From Asterella californica (lineage: Eukaryota > Streptophyta > Marchantiopsida > Marchantiales > Aytoniaceae): a DNA stretch of 64,000 bases. Location: assembly GCA_036924285.1 (NCBI GenBank), contig JAYKYS010000005.1:29610001-29674000 (forward strand), read 5' to 3'. The number at the start of each line of letters is the position of its first letter. Within the stretch, counting starts at the first letter, position 1. Below, piece after piece: positions 11,004 through 22,662 of the stretch. Both the position numbers and the translations under genes were made by a program. Below the pieces are notes generated by a model. That model did not search any database, was not told where the DNA came from, and worked only from the letters and a program-made list of their open reading frames with translations.

Positions 11004-12825
11004 ACGAGAAGTCAACGGAACTGAATTTCAGGAGCCCGTGGCAAAATTAAAGCTACCCTAAATATCGGGAGGAGGAAGAAACCATCATGGACAATTAAAC
11101 CATCGGGAAGGGGGAGGGCCAAATCGTTATTGGCATTTTCGTCAAAGGAATGGGATATCAAGAGCCGTAGCAACATAAACAAATCAAAAATATCGGGAGG
11201 AGAAGGATGAACAATTGCTCGACCCCTCGAATTAATTGTTTCGTGAGTAAGTGCGAGCCTGGTTCGTATAAGGAAATATTAAAGGAGATGTTTTAACAAA
11301 GATAAAGTTATAGCAACCTAAAAAGTGAAGAAGAATGTTTAATTTATTTTTATGAGAAAGCGTAGAAGGAAATACTGAAAAGATATTAGCAATAATAAGA
11401 ATAGAAACAATGTTGAAATTATTCCTCTGGAATTGAGAAATTCGTAGAAGGAAATATTACAAAATTGATGCAATAATAAAAGCAAAGCAGTATATTGAAT
11501 AACGCATTAAGTTCATAATAAGGAAATATTACAAAGTAGAAGCAATAGTAATAATTTGTTCCTCTGAATGTAGCGGAAATGTTTAAGAAGGAGAAAAGAA
11601 GAAGGGAATATGTAAAAAAGGCTAGGGAAAAATCAAATACAACACATAATACATGATACAAGGAACAAATAAATTAAGGAAGCAGAAGGAAACAAAAGAG
11701 AAACACGGGATTGAAAAGATTAAAGCTGAAAGGGGGTGTGTTGTATTTATTTCCCACTAGAAATCGCAAGTGTTTTACTTAGCCTTACCCTGGAATGATT
11801 ATAGAGGCGGTTCGTACCCAAAATGGAGGAGTAAGGGTACTCTTTATCCTTTTGTAATGCCTAAATGTGCTTCAAAATCGCTTTCCGAGAACTTGGGCCA
11901 AAGATAGTCATGACTAACGGTAGTTGGCCCGTAGCTAAAGGTCAAATGGGGTATCTCTCGCATCGGGAGCCTTTGTCGGACACCGAGCCAGTTAAGTTAA
12001 GCACTGTCGCATCGGGACCATAACTTCGTTACCCTTCTGGGAACTTGGGCTAAAGATAGTCATGACTAAGGCTAGTCGGTCCGTAGTTAAAAGTGATCCG
12101 AGTCCCATCGCTGATCGAGATCGAGCCATTGTCTGTCGCACCGGGACCATTTGTCGGACCACGCACAGGGCAACCGGGACCATTCTCTCCTTGTCGGAAC
12201 CCTTCCGGGAACTTGGGCCAAAGATAGTCAAGACTAACTAGTCACTAAAGCAGTTAGGCGAGCCGGCGATCGATCACAGTCGGGACTGACGATGACCATC
12301 GGGACCATTTTCTGGAGCCAGCAACCGGAGCAGCCTAGAGAGTCTTTGTACATCGAGTATCCAGTCCAGTCGTCGGACCACGGGCATGAGAAGCCTGGAG
12401 TACGGGGACCAATTTTGGGACCATCGAACCGGTCGTGGATCAATTTTGGTCGGGGCGAGGGTCTCGATATGGATCAGAGATGGGACCATTTGGGCATTGA
12501 TGGAGTTAAAAGTCAATATCTTTTTGGGGTTGATCCAGGCGGGGTTGGAGTAAAGTAAGGTCTCTGATGGATCAGCGGGCAGACCAGATCTGGGACCACG
12601 TAACCCACAACCCGCCCTCCGGGTGGGTGGGTTGGGGTAGTGGAGGGTGTAAGGATGGTCTCCCAACCAAAGGGCGGGCGGTCCGGCTGGTCTCGCGGAT
12701 GGTCCAGAGAAGCACAACATGAGCCAATGTGGTCTCCACAACCACAATCCATCCGACCGTGGTTGCCTCTGTACGTACGAGGTTGCCAGCGGTACTAACT
12801 AGGTTGGAGCCCGTCGCAACACTAA
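11004..12825. repeat. Unassigned region with a diverged repeat of about 150-170 bp
   Basis: No gene is convincing here. The phrase 'aacttgggcYaaagatagtca' recurs at about 11890, 12042 and 12210 (spacings about 152 and 168 bp). 'YCGGGACCAT' is scattered through 12010-12310 and 'GGGACCA' recurs to 12600. The part 12580-12760 is GC-rich with overlapping frames on both strands, none with a recognisable motif. 11260-11700 is AT-rich. The region probably derives from an LTR or satellite-like sequence, but no second copy exists in the window to prove it. Confidence 0.4.
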
Positions 12826-12991
12826 ACGATCTCTCAACTTCTACGATCGTCATCGATGAATTTGTAATATGTCGGGTCTGTCTCTCACTCAAAGTCACCT
12901 CCGATGACTTTGATGAAAGCACACCATGAACTGAAGAGAAAAATGCTAAGTTCACTCATTCATATGTCCACAATTTCATCAACTAAAAATC
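12826..12991 (-). mobile_element. Gypsy family E LTR fragment (internal piece)
   Basis: The reverse complement aligns with about 39360-39540 of the intact E LTR, including the stretch that reads 'ttcatggtgt' in its sense orientation. Both ends are broken. At about 12991 it abuts the gag of family F, so this is rearrangement debris rather than a complete LTR. Confidence 0.65.
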
Positions 12992-14605
12992 TAACCATTT
13001 GCAGTGGCCTTAAGGTCTGAGGACAATTTCCCGTGAAATGACCTGCTTCCTTACAGTTCCCACGCAAGGGCACTTGTCCAATCTGTCTTCTCGGATGAGG
13101 ACAGGTGGACCACCAGTGTCTTGTCTCTCTACAATTATTGCACGCTCCAGGAAGAGGGTTTAGAGGTGGTTGTGATGAAGAAGGTTGCCAGGGCGTCCTG
13201 GTCTGTACATTACTAGCTCTATCCCTAGGTACATAACGATTATATTGGGCGGGAGGAGTAGGAGTGAATGGTTGTATCGTCTCTATCCTATAGCAAGTTT
13301 CCCCACTAGGATCGTGTAGATATCCCTCATCGTCTTCTTCCCAGCCTGCCCAATTGACAGCTTGGTCCTGCGTACACTGATCTCTGGTGTGCCCGGAAGA
13401 GTTACAAAGATTGCACCAAAGGTTTGGCCGGGAAGCCGTAGGTTGCTTCCGCTTGTCCTTCTGGTTCAGAAGATGAACTTTCAGGTCGGCAAACTGCTTC
13501 AAAACTTCATCGATACAGGGATCAAGTGCAGACTGAATGATCTGAGTCTGAGGCATCTTCTGCACAACTTCCTCCTTTGATCATGTCTTCTCCTTCTTCT
13601 TCTTCCATGTCTTCTTCTCTTGTTCAGATTTGGATTCTGAACTTTCGACAGTAGACTCTTCAGAAGTAGAGGATACTTCCGAATCACTGTTATCAGTTTA
13701 AGTGGACTTGGACTTCCTAGAAGACTTCTTCGACTTCTTGGACTTCTTCGAGGTCTTCTCTCTGTCTTTCGTCATATTCCGAGTGATGCTCGAGGTTTCA
13801 TACTGCTCGGCATGCTTATGTACTTCTACTAAATCATCACCTCCTCCTCTTCTACAGTACAACTCCATATCCTGAGACAATCCTCCCAAGTACCAGTCCA
13901 CGGCTTGCTGGGCACAATAACCGGGTCTTCCTTGGTTCTGAGGAATGTGATCTAGGAGGTCTTCAAACCTCTCGGTGTAATCCCGCAGTGTCTCTTTCTT
14001 CTTCATTCGAGTCTCTGAAGTTCTATGAGGGTCATCCGATCATAGCCCACTCCTCTGAACCTTTTCAGAAAAGCTGTCTTCAGAGTAGCCCAAGCGGTCA
14101 TTACTAACCCATCATCCAACATTTTACTCATCCATTTTCTTCCCTTCCCTACGATCAAACTAGGAAATACACGGAGTCTGTCGACATCCGAGTCTTCCTT
14201 GTTGGAGCGAGAGATGGTCTCGAACATTGTGATGAAGTCGTCCGCGTCAGCATCATCATCGTACGGATGGTACTTCTGCCGAGTGTGGGAAGCCATGTCG
14301 ATTGTCGGCTGGTGCGACTGCCAACTTCTTCCTTCCTTAGGTCCAGGTGGTGGAGGTTGTCTTCTCGAAGGTCCAGGCCTGTATGAATCACGAAGGTCGT
14401 CTCTTGAGTCAGAGCTACTGTCGCTGTCGTCTTTTGAGACGTCTGGAACAATCTCCTCTAGTCTTTCTTCACCTTGAGAAGTGTCTTTCGTACTTGGGAA
14501 GACGTCTTCCGAGTAACCAGTACCAAAATCTACTTTGTACACGTGATCGCCCGGTTGGCTCCTGTCTTCTCCAAAGATTATGCTCGAGATGGAAGGCTCT
14601 TCCAA
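12992..14605 (-). pseudogene. Gypsy family F gag (frameshifted, three knuckles)
   Basis: The N-terminal part (14003-14605) carries the retrotransposon gag fold ('WMSKMLDDGLVMTAWATLKTAF', then 'FLKRFRGVGYDRM'). After a frameshift at about 14003 it continues as 'MKKKETLRDYTERFEDLLDHI'. In the same frame, past stops at 13698-13700 and near 13575, come a Lys/Ser/Glu-rich hinge and the nucleocapsid. The knuckles are CNLCNSSGHTRDQC, CNNCRETRHWWSTC and a third, NCKEAGHFTGNC, which has lost its first Cys. The 3' end is cut at 12991 by an LTR fragment. Its role would be RNA packaging; it is now inactive. Confidence 0.85.
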
Positions 14606-14930
14606 CTCTACTGATCGGATCTTCCTGAGCTCTTCTTCTTTCCTTTGGTGTCTCAGGGATATCCGCTGCTCTCTAGAAGCGGTTCGCTGGGATGAACGTA
14701 CCCACTCAAGATCTTTACCCGTGCGTCTTCTGCTTCTTCCTCTGGTCGGAGGTATCCACCAGAGTGCTGAGAAGAGATGTCCCTCTTCTTCTAATACTAG
14801 ATCCGGCAGACTAAATGTCTAAACAACCGATCACAAGTTCGGAACGTCTTCTTCTCTTGCTTCCTATTGTACTCATTGCAGTCTTCCAAGATCGAGTCTT
14901 CCAAGAAGCTCTTGGAATACACCGAAATAG
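14606..14930 (-). mobile_element. Gypsy family F leader (5' UTR) between LTR and gag
   Basis: Non-coding on the - strand and rich in 'cttcttc' (sense gaagaag). It separates the LTR at 14931-15250 from gag, as expected for a 5' leader. No primer-binding site could be assigned with confidence next to the LTR. Confidence 0.45.
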
Positions 14931-15250
14931 TAATCACACAGAAATAGAGTCAACTCCACACCAGACGCTTCAATCCAGCTTTGGCACTCAATCCAAGCTT
15001 GCTTATCATATAACAAAGTAAATCACTGACTCATATACATTACACGGCGTTTACTTGCTAACAAGGTCTCGAAGAGCTCTGGGACCGGCAATTCTTCACT
15101 GCTCTGCAACTCTCCTGATAATTTCACTCCAGAACGCTATTTCTTCAGGAATCTTCACTCTAAACGCTGTAATCTCCCACTCAATAAACTAAATCTCAAA
15201 TCTCTAAACCTGATTGACATTCGACAGCCATAAGAAGTCAGCAGACCACA
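14931..15250 (-). mobile_element. Gypsy family F LTR (320 bp)
   Basis: On the - strand it begins TGTGGTCTGC directly after a purine run (aaaggtggag) and ends GTGTGATTAC. The same sequence in + orientation forms 40254-41145, where it carries an extra block of about 575 bp. It sits between the integrase end (upstream on the - strand) and gag (downstream). It therefore serves as 3' LTR to one and 5' LTR to the other, a tandem or recombined arrangement. Confidence 0.7.
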
Positions 15251-15348
15251 ACTCCACCTTTAGACGAGCAGATTGGCCAGATCTACTCGGTTCTAGTGTC
15301 CTTGAAGGGCCCTTTGCATGACTCTTTTGACTCGATTCAATCCACCGT

Positions 15349-16485
15349 TTAGCTGGAAGAGACCACTGCGGACTGTCGTCTCACAAAATATCTACGCAGT
15401 GGTTCTTGGAACTTGTACAATGCTAGATCATCTAGGTACTCCCAAGCTTCACTTACCAATCCTAGAACTCTACTTGTCCAACGACATAGGTATTGAGTAA
15501 CGGGTTCTCCAGCTCCATCTGGATTCGGTGATGCTCGATGATCTACTATCTCAATCAACTCAAGATCATCAGCTCTTGGTAATGTTTCTAACACTGGATG
15601 CCATTTCTGATATCTTCTTGGCAACGACTCTAGTTCTTCACGAAACATTTTCAAGTTAGAAACATGAATGATGGGGTGATAATGCTTCATACTAGCTAGA
15701 AAACGTAACTTATAGATCACAAGACCTAACTTCTCGATCAGGAACGGTCCTGCTCCCTTTGGAAGAAACTTCTTGACTAAATCCACCCCTGCTGGGATTC
15801 TGAAGTTCTTGGTTCTCAACCAGACTCTCTGTCCTTCTTTGAACTGTACGTCTTGCCTACCAAGGTTTGCATACTTGGCATACCGTTGTTGTGCCTTCTC
15901 CTTGTGTTTCTTGACTTCTTGAAACACAATACCTTGAACACGTATGAAGGTCTCTAGATCTGGAGGATCCTGATTCGACCTTCCTGTGTTTTCATGCCCC
16001 TTGGTAGCTAGAGTTATAGGAGTCCAAGGTGCATGAGAGCTTCGATAAACCACTTCAAATGGTTTAAACCTTGTACTCGAGTGCTTGGTGTTGTTATATG
16101 TAAACTCCACCAAGTCCAAGTGCTCGCTCCAATCACTTTGATCTCGCATGATATAGTTTCTCAACCCTTGCTCCACTATCTGTATCGTCCTTTCCGTCTG
16201 ATCATCAGTTTCAGGATGATAAGAGGAATTGAACTTGAGGGTAGTTCCGAGTCTTCGAAACAAACCTTTCCAGAACTTAGCCACAAACCTCTTATCCAAG
16301 TCTGAAACCATGTCTTTAGGCATCTCATGATACTTAAAAACATATCGAATGAACAACTCAGCGGCACCTTTTGACGTCACTGCTTCCCTACAAGAGATGA
16401 GGTGAGCTTGTTTGCTGAAACGATCGATGACAACTAGCAAAGTGTCAAAACCTCCTGACTCAGATAAACCGGTGCACAAGTCCAT
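15349..16485 (-). pseudogene. Gypsy family F integrase with chromodomain-like C-terminus
   Basis: 378 codons from the first active-site Asp region ('MDLCTGL') through 'DLDKRFVAKFWKGL' (second Asp) to 'YHPETDDQTERT' (catalytic Glu). A linker and the C-terminal 'AGPFLIEKL', 'HPIIHVSNLK' and 'VTQYLCRW' blocks follow, resembling the integrase tail and chromodomain of chromoviruses. It would insert the cDNA into chromatin. The frame is open but the zinc-binding part and most of the RT are missing or broken upstream (see 16486-17024), so the element is dead. A second copy of the last third is at 39579-40155 (+). Confidence 0.85.
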
Positions 16486-17024
16486 ACTTATGCTCTCTCA
16501 AGGCCCATCAGGTATTGACAAAGGTCTCAACAATCTTGCAGGTCTCCTCCGCTCAGTTCGTTGTTGTTGACATGTCAAGCAAGTCTGCACGTACTTGACT
16601 ACATCTTCCAACATGGAAGATCAATAGAACTGCTCTTTAACGCGTTGCAACGTCCTATTCTGTCCTCCATGTCCAGCCAATTCACAATCATGACATTCTT
16701 GCATGACTAGTGTTCTTAGAGATCCAGCTGGAACATAGACCTTGGTTTGCTTATAAAACCAAAGGCCATTGCGAAGCTGGTGAAGGTATTTCACCAGCTT
16801 GGTGAAATATCTTCCTGTGGTCAACCGATGGGTGGTTTCATCCATGAGAGGCAGAGAGTACTTGTTCTTGACAGTAACCTTATTGAGTACACGATAGTCC
16901 GCACACATGCGAATACCACCGTCTTTCTTGGCACAAATAACACCGGGGCAGCATAAGGTGATATACTGGGCCGTAAGATACTTTGAGCTATCAACTCTTT
17001 CAACTGAGTCTTCAGCTCTGTCAG
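16486..17024 (-). pseudogene. Gypsy family F RT remnant fused to integrase zinc finger
   Basis: 16821-17003 encodes 'MKELIAQSILRPSISPYAAP' of the RT fingers. After a frameshift, 16621-16908 encodes '[20 protein letters not shown]' and then passes from 'YFTKL' straight into the integrase H2C2 region ('HDCELAGHGGQNRTLQRVK'). The RT palm with its YxDD site, the thumb and RNase H are deleted. Stops at about 16621 and 16500 separate this part from the integrase core. The right edge is cut at 17024 by the inverted-repeat element. Confidence 0.8.
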
Positions 17025-19754
17025 TGTAGTGTCGCAGGATTACTCCTTTTGCTCATTTAGTATACAAGATATCGTTCCCACAGAGGATTTGCACAAGTAA
17101 CGTTGCTCTAAGTTCTAAGATCTGTTCAAACACACAAACACACGAGTTTTGTCTAGAAATCTCGTCTTCTCACAAAACCACGCGTCTTCCAGACTCGCCA
17201 AAAGGTGCTCTGGACCTAAACAAACAACTACTAACTAAAATATCACACAACTATTCACAGAGAAGCTCGGGAAGATGCTTCCTGCTTCCAAGTCACTTCT
17301 TCCGGTCTTCTCAATACCGTCTTCACGAAGCAATTCTCGGCTTCTGGAGGTTCAACTCGGCTTCTCACACCTCCAGAAGACTGTCCTGCTTCGCAGAAGT
17401 CGACTAGTAACGTCTGTTATACCTTACTCTCTCACTCACATTCCAACGGATTAGATTAATCACAGGGTGTATGCCCCTGTAGCCTTCCCAAGCTTCTGCC
17501 TACAGAAACGATCTTCCTACAGCACTACAACGACATTCACCTTCACGGAAGCTCAATAGAAGTCTCGGAAGCTCACTAGAAGAAGGTAAGAAGATGGGGA
17601 AGATGGGAGAAGATGGGGAAGAAGAGAAAATCCAAACAAGAGAAAACAAGATGAAAAGGAGAAATTAAGATTCCGACAGGCTTCTAGTCCGGATCTTGAC
17701 TAACAAGCCATCCCTGCTTGTAATAGTTTGGGGAGGAAGACAACAAACGTACGTTGTAGAGTTGAGAGTTTTCCTCGGGAAGGGCAGAACTTTCTGGCTG
17801 TGATATGAGCTTGAAGGTTGTGTTCAGTCTACTTAGGGAAGTACTAGACTCCTGGCTGTGGCTGGTTTGCTCAAAGAATAGACTTTAGGTTACAAGGTGA
17901 TACTGAAAAACGCTCATACAAGTCTCTTGGCTCTTCTGATATGTTCAAGAAGCAAAGTTCAGGCTTAACTAGCAACGATAAGATCTGACGATGAACTTTG
18001 GCACTCAGGATTGAGAAATATGTGAAGGTTTAGACTTCAGAACTTCTCCTACACGTCAATGAGGTCTTACTGGATACACATACGAAGTTTCAGCTTGAGA
18101 TCAATTCAGATCACCAAGATATGAGTAGAAACTTTCTGAACAGAGAAATTTTGACAATTTCTAGTACCCAGCCAGCTATTTCGACCTATAACAGGAGATT
18201 GGCTCTATCAATTTCGAAGTTTCTTACAGGATTTGCAGTACACAGCTTGTTGAACACTCCTGTCAAGTAAGACCTCCTGATTGTACACAGAACTCCAGAT
18301 TTCGTTCTCTGAAGTTGCTGCTCTAGATTGCGAGCTTTACAGACCCCTTCTGCTTCAGCGGCCGCCCTGAATTACTCAGTAACTCAAATCACTTGAAACT
18401 TTTTTGATAGTCGTAGCCCGGCTGACAGTGAACGCAACCATGAAGGTTTGAATCGATTTCCTCAATTCTGCTGCAATTGACACTCAAAACCCCAAAATCA
18501 ACAAAAGTGATGTAATTTTGGCACAATCCGAACTTCAATTGGGCATAACTCCTTGTTTATTGATCCAAATCGATCAAGAATTTCACTGACTGTGCTTGGC
18601 TCGATGAGCTCTATCTCCCTGTGCTCTCAGATTTCACAGTGTGACGACATCCTCGAGTAGAAGACGGTGCTACGGTACTCACGTTTGTTGTCTTCCTCCC
18701 CAAACTATTACAAGCAGGGATGGCTTGTTAGTCAGGATCCGGACTAGAAGCCTGTCGGAATCTTAATTGCCCTTTTTCATCCTGTTTTCTCTTGTTTGGA
18801 TTTTCTCATCTTCCCCATCTTCTTCTTCCCCATCTTCTCTCATCTTCTCTCATCTTCTCCATCTTCTTACATTCTTCTAGTGAGCTTCCGAGACTTCTAT
18901 TGAGCTTCCGTAAAGGTGAATGTCGTTGTAGTGCTGCAGGGAGACCGTTTCCGTAGGCAGAAGCATGGGAAGACTACAAGGGGCATACACCCTGTGATTA
19001 ATCTAATCCGTTGGAATGTGAGTGAGAGAGTAAGGTGTAACAACCGTTACTAGTCGACTTCTGCGAAGTAGGACAGTCTTCTGGAGGTGTGAGAAGCCGA
19101 GTTGAACCCCCAGAAGCCGAGAATTGCTTCGGGAAGACTCCCATCTTCCCCATTTTCTTATCTTCTCTAGTGAGCTTCCGAGACTTCTATTGAGCTTCCG
19201 TGAAGGTGAATGTCGTTGTAGTGCTGCAGGAAGACAACTTCCGTAGGCAGAAGCCTGGGAAGGCTACAAGGGGCATACACCCTGTGATTTATCCAACCCG
19301 TTGGAATGTGAGTGTGAGAGTAAGGTGTAACGACTGTTACTAGTCGACTTCTGCGAAGCCGGACAGCCTTCTGCGAAGCCGGACAGCCTTCTGGAGGTGT
19401 GGGAAGACGAGCTGAACCCCCAGAAGACGAGAATCGCTTCGGGAAGACGGTATCGAGAAGACCGGAAGAAGCAACCTGGAAGCAAGAAGATCGTCTTCCC
19501 GAGCTTCTATGTGAATAGTTGTGTGATATTTTAGTTGGTAGTTGTTTGGTTAGTTCCAGAGCACCATTTGGCGTGTCTGGAAGACGTGTTGTTTTGTGTG
19601 GTTTTGTGAGAAGACGGGATTTCTAGGCAAAACCCGTGTGTTTGTGTATTTGAACAGATCTTAGAACTTAGAGCAGCGTTACTTGTGCAAATCCTCTGTG
19701 GGAACGATATCTTGTATACTAAATGGGCAAAAGGAGAAATCCTACGTCACTACA
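17025..19754. mobile_element. 2.73-kb long-inverted-repeat element
   Basis: The left arm 17025-17750 starts TGTAGTGTCGCAGG. The right arm 18681-19754 ends with the near-perfect reverse complement of that start (CCTACGTCACTACA). The arms match along their length, including the inner ends (caacaaacgt / acgtttgttg), and enclose a 930-bp spacer with no recognisable gene. The right arm is longer because of an internal tandem duplication. The same terminus occurs at 59919. Each arm taken alone looks like an LTR (TG start, CAACA near the inner end), so this may be two LTRs left in inverted orientation, or a foldback-type transposon. Its flanks belong to two different Gypsy elements, so a rearrangement accompanied it. 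Confidence 0.7.
18851..19440. repeat. Tandem duplication of about 290-310 bp in the right arm
   Basis: The unit from 'tgagcttccgagacttctat' (18881) recurs at 19171, and 'cttcgggaagac' recurs at about 19127 and 19437. The second unit is 20 bp longer because of a nested duplication of 'ttctgcgaagccggacagcc' at about 19355-19395. The left arm has only one unit. CT-rich simple sequence (catcttctc) precedes the first unit. Confidence 0.8.
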
Positions 19755-20782
19755 CCGATACTCTTGCGGATCTCAAGATAAACGTGGTGCAGTTACGAGA
19801 ATGGAGGAACAAAGGTGGAGGAGGAGGTCAAAGAGGTTACGACAACAATCCCAACCGAGAAAATCAAGGTAACTTTGAGGGCAACCAAGGTAACTTTGGA
19901 GGAATCACTTGTTGGACGTGTGGAGGTCCTCATTTCCAGCGAAATTGTCCTAACAACGGAGCAAGAGGTGCCGAAGCTGTCAGAATGAATGTGGGTGGAG
20001 GAAATCCATCACAAGGACGAGACAAAGGGTTAGCTACTATCGATGTCGTGCGAGATCCCATCTACGAGAAAGGAGAGAGTTCAAACTCTTCTCATGCACC
20101 GGTGGAGCTTTTAGCTCAAGAAAAGAAAAAAACTCGATTTTCTGATGAACCAGTTTTCATGGAGGAGTCAGCAAGTAGAAGTACTCGTTCGAGTAATGTT
20201 TCAAGTACACCAAGGGAGCCAAGAAGGAAGCTGGAGATGGAGGATTTCACCATTTCATCCTCCCAAGCGAGATATGATGTGGTTGAAGATGTGGGTGCTC
20301 AGAAAGCCAACATCACTGTTGGACAACTGATCGCACTTAATCCCAGCTTACGAAGGGAACTCAGAGGAGGACTCAGTTCTAAGAGAAGCAAGAAGAAGAA
20401 ATCCAAGAGCAAGACATCAAAGTCTGTGGGAGTTGGTGTGGTGGATGTGCATGCTTCAGAGGTATGCACTAGGGCTTCAAAGACTGAAGTTCAGTTGAGT
20501 GGTCACTACGTCTCTGACATATTGGTGGATGGAGGGTCGGCTGTAAACGCCATATCGGAGAGGTTGATGAAGAAGTTGAGGATGGAACCAACTCGCCCGG
20601 CTAGCATTGTCGTGGAGATGGCTAACAAGCAACGGGTAAGACCTCTTGGTGTGTTAGAGAAGGTGGTTGTGTCTGTGATGGGAGTTCAAACATTGATGTC
20701 CTTTCAAGTGTTAAAGGACTCTAGTTATGATTTGCTCCTAGGTAGGCCTTGGTTGAGAGCTGTGCGCACCACTAATAGGTGA
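19755..20782 (+). pseudogene. Gypsy family E gag C-terminus and protease
   Basis: The frame starts inside the inverted-repeat element, so the gag N-terminus is missing. Visible in order are 'DTLADLKINVVQLR', a Gly-rich stretch, a knuckle CWTCGGPHFQRNC, a Ser/Lys-rich linker, and an aspartic protease core 'ILVDGGSAVN' with the downstream 'DSSYDLLLGRPWL'. The DGGS form of the protease site occurs in plant Gypsy lineages. The frame ends in TGA at 20780-20782. The polyprotein continues in the same frame after that stop and after a second TGA at 20888-20890. The family's decayed - strand copy at 6528-8830 shares the first stop. Confidence 0.85.
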
Positions 20783-22327
20783 CACAAGGGATACTTACGG
20801 ATTGGGCCTAGAGATCATAGAGTGATAGTTCCTCTCTCGGGTGTTGGAGTTGTGACTTCTGACTCTGATAGACCCACTAGTGACTATTGAGAATTTGATA
20901 CGGAGGATGATCAAAGTGTCTCAGAAGTAGATACCGGAGATTATTACGATCAAGAATCCTCGTCTGAGGACGAAGGATTTGGTCGAGATGAATCATTACA
21001 TCAGCTTAGTGCTATTGACTTGTTGCCTCGACCAGCAGTGGAGAAAGATCCTGACAAAGAAGAGTTGAATGAGGCAGAGATTGTGAGAAGACTCTCTACC
21101 CTGAAGTTTGATATCAATGTTACTCAAGAGGAGAAAAGTAGATTCCTAGATATATTCCAAAAATATATCCATGTGTTTGCTTTCAGCTACAAGGATTTGA
21201 AGGAGGTGACTCTCGAGACTCATCGAATCGAATTGGAGAAAAACGCAAGACCAGTTCGACAGAAGCAGAGAAGGGTCAATCCTACAACAGCAATGATGGT
21301 CAAGGAGGAGATAGACAAGTTGAAGGAGGCGAGTTTCATCTATGAGGTGGAGAACTCAGAATGGGTTTCACCCATTGTGATTGTCAAGAAGAAGAATGGT
21401 AAGCTGCGAGTGTGCATAGACTATAAGAAGTTGAATGCAGTTACCAAGAAAGATTATTATCCTCTACCATTTATAGATGAGATTTTGGAGGAAGTTGCTA
21501 GTCATGAATGGTACAGCTTTGGTGATGGTTATAGTGGGTATAACCAGATCAAGATAGCACAGGAGTACCAACAGTTGATTACTTTCACTACTCCTTGGAG
21601 AACATTTGCATTTCGGGTGATGCCATTCGGACTGTGTAATGCTTCGACCACGTTTCAAAGGTTCGTGAACAAGGTGTTTGAACCATTCATAGGGAAGTTT
21701 GTTCGGGATTTCATTAACGATTTCTGTGTGTACGGAAGAAAGGAGGACCACTTTGATCATGTGATCAAAGTTTTGCAGCGGTTGGAGCAAGTCAACGCTT
21801 CTCTAAATCCAGAGAAGTGCATCTTTGGCTGTGAAGAAGGTCTACTGTTGGGACACATCATTTCCAAGAATGGAATTGCGATAGATCCTGAGAAGGTGAA
21901 GAAGATTGTGGATCTTCCATTTCTGATCAACTTGACAAAGTTGAGACAGTTTCTTAGCATGGTTGGATATTATCGTAGGTTTGTCTTTTCCTTCTCAAAC
22001 AAAGCAATAGCTTTGACTATGTACATGAAGAAGGGAGTTGATTTTGACTTGATAGTGCATGATCAGAAGGCAAAGGAAGCATTTGAGGAGCTGAAAAAGG
22101 CATTGGTGACAGCTCCTGTACTTGCTAAACCTGAGTGGAGTAAAGCATTTATTCTGTATACGGATGCTTCCAATGTAGCAATCGGATGTACATTAAGTCA
22201 GTTAGATGGAGACGGGCATGATCATCCTATAGCTTATGCTAGTAGGCAGATGGTTCCAGCGGAGAAGAATTACTCCGTGACTAAACGAGAAGGATTAGCG
22301 GTGATCTTTGGATTGAAGAAATTTTGA
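20783..22327 (+). pseudogene. Gypsy family E reverse transcriptase and RNase H start
   Basis: The open part 21020-22327 contains the RT blocks 'SPIVIVKKKNGKLRVCIDYK', 'SFGDGYSGYNQI', 'RVMPFGLCNASTTF', 'LLLGHIISKNGI' and the RNase H start 'LYTDASNVAIG'. The catalytic YxDD box reads 'FINDF', with Asn (codon 21716-21718) replacing the first Asp, so polymerase activity should be lost. The frame stops at 22325-22327 (TGA where family members usually have KKFRHYL, consistent with CGA to TGA). Upstream, the linker from 20783 carries one in-frame TGA at 20888-20890. Confidence 0.9.
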
Positions 22328-22662
22328 CACTATTTGCCAAGAGGGTTTCCATAGTCACAGATCACAAGGCTTTAAAGTATATCTTTAATAAGCCTAATGC
22401 CGAAGGTCGTATTGCTCGTTGGAAGATCATTCTAACAGAATACGATTACGTGATCGAAGATAGACCAGGGAAAAAGCATGCGAATGCTGATCTTTTGTCG
22501 AGGGCTTATGATGATGAGGGAGAAGAACCGTTTGATGATTCATTTCCAGACGAACATATGATGACCATCACAAGCATTGAGGAAATATCGGACGAGTACA
22601 AGGAAATCTGGAGTTTCCTTACAGATTGCTCTTTTCCAGAAGGTATGCATACCCGAGAACGT
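22324..22662 (+). pseudogene. Gypsy family E RNase H C-terminal part
   Basis: After the stop at 22325-22327 the RNase H resumes in a shifted frame. It shows 'VTDHKALKYIF', 'RIARWKIILTEYDYVIE' and 'GKKHANADLLSR', the usual end of Gypsy RNase H. The frame then runs to 22662, where the TR-GAG element begins. The same frame resumes at 37411 when that element and one AACGT repeat are removed, so this and the integrase at 37411-38645 were one gene. Confidence 0.85.

Noticed and set aside
12274..12747. 157-codon GC-rich frame on the - strand
   Set aside because: Overlapping frames exist on both strands in the same place with no motif, typical of GC-rich non-coding DNA.
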